From positions 8,516,745 through 8,580,744 of the forward strand of contig NC_052404.1 of the NCBI RefSeq assembly GCF_009389715.1: 64,000 nucleotides of DNA, read 5' to 3'. Within the stretch, counting starts at the first letter, position 1, and each line of letters begins with the position of its first letter. Positions 60,801-64,000 of the stretch are shown in pieces. The DNA comes from Phoenix dactylifera. Its lineage: Eukaryota; Streptophyta; Magnoliopsida; Arecales; Arecaceae. Position numbers and translations under genes: made by a program. The notes beneath the pieces were generated by a model. The model ran no database searches. It was not told the origin of the DNA and saw nothing but the letters and a program-made list of their open reading frames with translations.

Positions 60801-61741
60801 ATGAGAAGGGGAAGGGAGCAGGGGTGCACCATAAAAGAAAACAAGAAGATTATCTAGATTAAACCATATATAATATGATATGCTCATTCATTCAACTTTT
60901 TCACTAAATAGTTGATTACCATTGTTCCGAGAATGAAAGACAAACACACCAACGGTACCTGTTTTTGAAGCCAAGAATTCTTCCCGTCTTCTATTTGTCT
61001 AATTTCTTCCTGTAGCCTGACCTGTAAGGCATACATTTCAAGAAAAAATATAAAAGGATGTATTAGGATATGGCAAAAGGGAAAATACATGCACTACTAT
61101 GTCAAGCTAGATTTATTTGAAATCAAAAGGAAATACCCTCAAAGAATATATCCAGAACATATTCAGAGCTTCAAAACACATGCACATTCTTGGTTACAAA
61201 CTTGGCACAACAAGAACCTCAAGACTTGAGGAATATTAAACACGAAAAGATATTTTTTTCATAATATAGCCTTCCTAAGCTTCTTACATGGATGATTGTG
61301 TTTTTTTTTTTTTTGGAAAAAAAATAAATATATAGATGTCAATATCCCTAAACTACTGATTAAACTTTGAAGTATGATGAAACCCCTAATGAATCCTCAG
61401 ATATTCAGAACTTTTAACATCCAGAGTAAAAACATTTTACTTAATCTACCAACATCATCTTTCTACAATAGAGGAGATGGATGTAAGTTAGGAAGGGTAA
61501 GGTGAAGAATGATCATACTCGAAGAGGCATAGGAGTTTGTACTGGTTGTAGACAAAGTGATGGAGATAGTACAAACACTTGTGCTAAAGATTTGCGGAGA
61601 TGTCGGTATTGAGAGGTGTTCATAGTTTTGTTTAAGGTTCCAGAAAGAGGTGTGGGGAATCTAAGCTAATAAGGCTGGTATTGTGAGAAAGGATTTGGAA
61701 AAACTTCGGTAAAACCAGAAAACATATAGTTTTTTTTGGTC

Positions 61742-61772
<31 letters not shown>

Positions 61773-62996
61773 GAGCGGGATCTTGATAGTTAATAGGAAT
61801 TATTGTGGACCAAAGATTATAAATCTAACCTGAATTACTAGGGAAAATGATTGATGATCATGGTAGTGGTCAATGCCATCTTTCACCTCATCATGAGGTT
61901 GCGTGAAACACATGCTGGAAAAAAAATACTTGGTTTTTGAATGTCGAATAGTGTTTGCACTTTTTTCACTCTTTTTCGTGAAAAAAAACAACGATGAGAG
62001 TGCCAACATGAATTACTGAGTCAAACAATTGGTGTAACACCTGCCAAAATCTGAACACAGAAACTACTCCATTGACAGGAGGGTTGCAACCACTAGGCTA
62101 TGGCCTAGTTTGTAACCATATGGACACTCTCAAAAGAAATTTGTATAAAAGGACAACCTGAATAAATCTATTAATAAATTATGAGTTGATGGAACATAAA
62201 ATGAGTAAGCTCGTTGAAGAATTTAAGAAATTGGAGTGCTGCCAATAACCTAGTATTTTGAATATGGTCTCTTCGATTAACAGTTCATTACAAATAGTTG
62301 TTATCGATAAAAAAGATATACTAGATATCAATATTGTTGGTTTCTTAAGGACTGATTTTGATGCCTGAGTGCCATGGGATTTGAACAGAGGATGTTGGAA
62401 AATTGCAAGTCAGAAGGATCCAGAGGAGACTGTGATTACATGATCTTAAGTTACTAAAAGTCACCTTTAAAAATTCATGCTTTTGAGCATACAGGAATTG
62501 GGGGATCAACAACCATGAGTTACCCTTTCCACCTGTTCATTTCCTTAGCCTTCTCTTATTGGCAACTCCCATGTGTGAGAAATATCAAGCAGGTTCAGGA
62601 ACCTGCATCCAAGCAGGGGCTAAATGTGTTCGAGAAATAAATAAAAGCATTGAGAAGTATCAATTGTCTGCATTGTAATACTCAAGCCAATACTAGAAAT
62701 TTCTAGTTGGTGCACTATCAATTCCACTTAACTTAGAGGGATCTTGTCTGTATATAAGATGCACTTACACACTTTTCTTCGTAGACTTTATGCTTCTCCA
62801 GCTCTATGTCAGATTCCAACACCCCGGCAATTTGAACATCTGCATTACCCGAACTGTGTGCATGGTGATTCTCCTCAGTGGCCGGACTATGGTTCTGCTC
62901 CTGCATTGTCACTTCTCCTGCATTGGCATTAGCATCTTCCGCAGCTTTACTCTGACTGCCTTTCTTTTTCTTATTCTTCTTCTTCCTTCCATCCAT
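50710..62996 (-). CDS. Coiled-coil protein, 9 phase-0 exons, about 410 aa, function unknown
   Basis: Minus-strand exons: 62769-62996 (76 codons), 60959-61021, 59824-59886, 59531-59593, 58587-58649 (21 codons each), 55904-55963 (20), 52995-53135 (47), 51540-51632 (31), 50710-51168 (152 plus stop). Every junction is GT/AG and phase 0. The N-terminus is a lysine-rich patch (MDGRKKKNKKKKGSQ) like a nuclear or RNA-binding signal, followed by an acidic His/Asn-rich linker. The middle is one long coiled coil: four consecutive 21-residue modules with Leu/Ile/Val at heptad positions and a usual C-terminal QKE, then ELRIRRLEREASAYATSKV. The C-terminus is acidic with a conserved-looking hydrophobic block, APLIGAPFRLISFVAKYVSG. 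I do not recognise the family. Small exons in unscanned intron stretches could have been missed, which would change the length. Confidence 0.82.
51756..51818. repeat. Poly(T)-poly(G) tract
   Basis: A T run to 51773, G8, TTT, then 34 consecutive G at 51785-51818, within an intron of the coiled-coil gene. It has strong G-quadruplex potential on the plus strand. The exact length may be unreliable. Confidence 0.9.
54940..55151. mobile_element. 212-bp Tourist-like MITE with TAA target duplication
   Basis: Ends are GGGTGTGTCTGGTATTGCTT (54940-54959) and, inverted, GGTTGTGTTTGGTATTGCTT at the right end (55151 back to 55132). TAA lies at both 54937-54939 and 55152-55154. The 3-bp TWA duplication and TTTGG-type ends fit PIF/Harbinger MITEs. 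The interior is AT-rich and non-coding. It sits in the intron between the 47-codon and 20-codon exons of the coiled-coil gene. Confidence 0.8.
60120..60620. other. Purine-rich intronic insert with (GA)n runs
   Basis: Inside an intron of the coiled-coil gene, GC- and GA-richer than the flanks. GAGAGAGAG runs lie at about 60234-60300 and 60383-60425. Overlapping open frames on both strands are compositional. No terminal repeats were identified. Confidence 0.4.
61741..61773. repeat. Poly(T)-poly(G) tract, second copy
   Basis: T10 followed by 22 consecutive G (61752-61773), in the first coding intron of the coiled-coil gene. Same T-then-G arrangement as at 51756-51818. Confidence 0.9.
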
Positions 62997-63558
62997 ATTT
63001 CAGCTGGACAACAAATCAACAAAACTAATCCAACCTCTCCATTCAGCACCCAGTTTTGTGTCTCTTGCTGCAGTCATTAGAAGGCGTGTCAGATAGTTAT
63101 GGTTCGTATGTTACTAACTAAACGATCGAAGTAATTATATTCCTTGACAAGAATCTCATGTTATGCATATATTAGAGGAAAAAGTATTCAAACTTTAACA
63201 GGAACATAGAGTAAAATGGTGGTAATCCATCAGGATTCAAATTTATTGACAGAAACATGATTCATTCTAAGACAAATCAAGAAATCACAACAAGTTTCAT
63301 AGGCCAACATATCAACCAATTTGTTTCGAAGAAAGGTAATATTAGTCTAAGCTACCCAATCCTCCAGACACGAATATTATGGCAGACACAATGAAGTCCC
63401 AACAAATCCACACATACGCCGCATTGATCTGACAACGTAACGACTAATTCATGCAAATACAAGAAAAATCTGAAAAAGAAAAAAAGAATGAATGGATCGA
63501 ACGCTAATCCAACAGTACATCAGAGATCAAGAGTACCTAAATGCCCCGAAGAAAGAAA
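62997..63558 (-). promoter_or_regulatory. 5' untranslated region of the coiled-coil gene, probably spliced
   Basis: Immediately upstream of the ATG at 62996 there are acceptor-like sites on the minus strand (TTGTCCAG ending about 63004, GACTGCAG ending about 63068). A donor-like AGGTACTC lies near 63535. A leader intron of about 0.5 kb is likely but not proven. Confidence 0.4.
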
Positions 63559-64000
63559 CCCTCCGATTCCGAGATCTAAAGCTGCAAGAACAAACCCGAG
63601 CTTAGCGATCAAGAATCCCCGGAACCAGAAAGATTAACAAATTCGCCCATTAACTGCAATTCTTGACGAAATCTAACCCTAAAACCAAGCTCGAGGATGG
63701 ACGGAGCTTGGATCGGAGGAAGAACGACGAGTTCTTGAGGTGCCCTCCGATTCTGAGATCTAAAGCTGCAAGAACAAACCCGAGCTTAGCGATCAAGAAT
63801 CCCCGGAACCAAAAAGATTAACAAATTCGCCCATTAACTGCAATTCTTGACGAAATCTAACCCTAAAACCAAGCTCGAGGATGGACGGAGCTCGGATCGG
63901 AGGAAGAACGACGAATTCTTGAGGTGCCCTCCGATTCCGAGATCTAAAGCTGCAGGAACAAACCCGAGCTTAGCGATCAGAATCCCCGGAACCAAAAAGA
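63559..64000 (-). repeat. 184-bp tandem repeat at the 5' end of the coiled-coil gene
   Basis: CCCTCCGATTC(C/T)GAGATCTAAA starts at 63559, 63743 and 63927, giving a period of 184 bp and about 2.4 copies before the window ends. Copies are nearly identical, with a few substitutions and one 1-bp deletion in the third. Each unit carries a telo-box-like AACCCTAAAACC and, on the minus strand, a TTCTTGCAG acceptor-like site. The array overlaps the expected transcription start or first leader exon and continues outside the window. Confidence 0.88.

Noticed and set aside
1..64000. tRNA genes, rRNA genes, CRISPR arrays, organelle DNA insertions
   Set aside because: Looked for by eye on both strands; nothing met the expected sequence or structure. 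The only tRNA-related signal is the copia primer-binding site.

Overview
This is nuclear DNA from a flowering plant. The genes have short exons split by long AT-rich introns, and they encode a plastid SufC, an LRR receptor-like pseudokinase and a plant-specific basic proline-rich protein. The intergenic DNA holds LTR and LINE remnants and MITEs. The repeat content suggests a monocot, perhaps a palm, but the sequence does not prove this. No tRNA, rRNA, CRISPR array or bacterial-type operon was seen.

Layout. 1-1514: 5' end of a minus-strand gene with a ribosomal-protein-style promoter; the rest lies outside the window. 3187-8661 (+): three-exon gene for a probable mitochondrial two-membrane-span protein. 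12740-24200: three nested mobile elements. A PIF/Harbinger-like MITE is interrupted by a Mutator-like element with a 9-bp target duplication, and that is interrupted by an intact 9.86-kb Ty1/copia retrotransposon whose 2,393-bp LTRs differ at two positions. 26180-27616: two decayed LINE RNase H tails in opposite orientation. 29282-32192 (+): five-exon basic Ser/Pro-rich protein (BPP / At2g40070-like). 33908-39622 (-): six-exon plastid SufC ATPase. 41-43.5 kb: decayed copia debris, an unrecognised GC-rich ORF and a dispersed repeat. 45985-49737 (+): two-exon LRR-III receptor-like pseudokinase. 50710-62996 (-): nine-exon coiled-coil protein. Its 5' flank at 63559-64000 is a 184-bp tandem repeat running off the window.

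The genes appear to be independent housekeeping or signalling genes with no shared pathway. The most unusual structures are as follows. The copia leader has a duplicated stem-loop unit whose two copies covary, plus a 20-bp motif repeated four times. The coiled-coil gene has four consecutive phase-0 exons of exactly 63 bp, each encoding 21 residues (three heptads). The triple nesting is bounded by readable target-site duplications for the inner two elements. Exon boundaries were placed by eye from reading-frame continuity and GT/AG sites; no alignments or searches were run.
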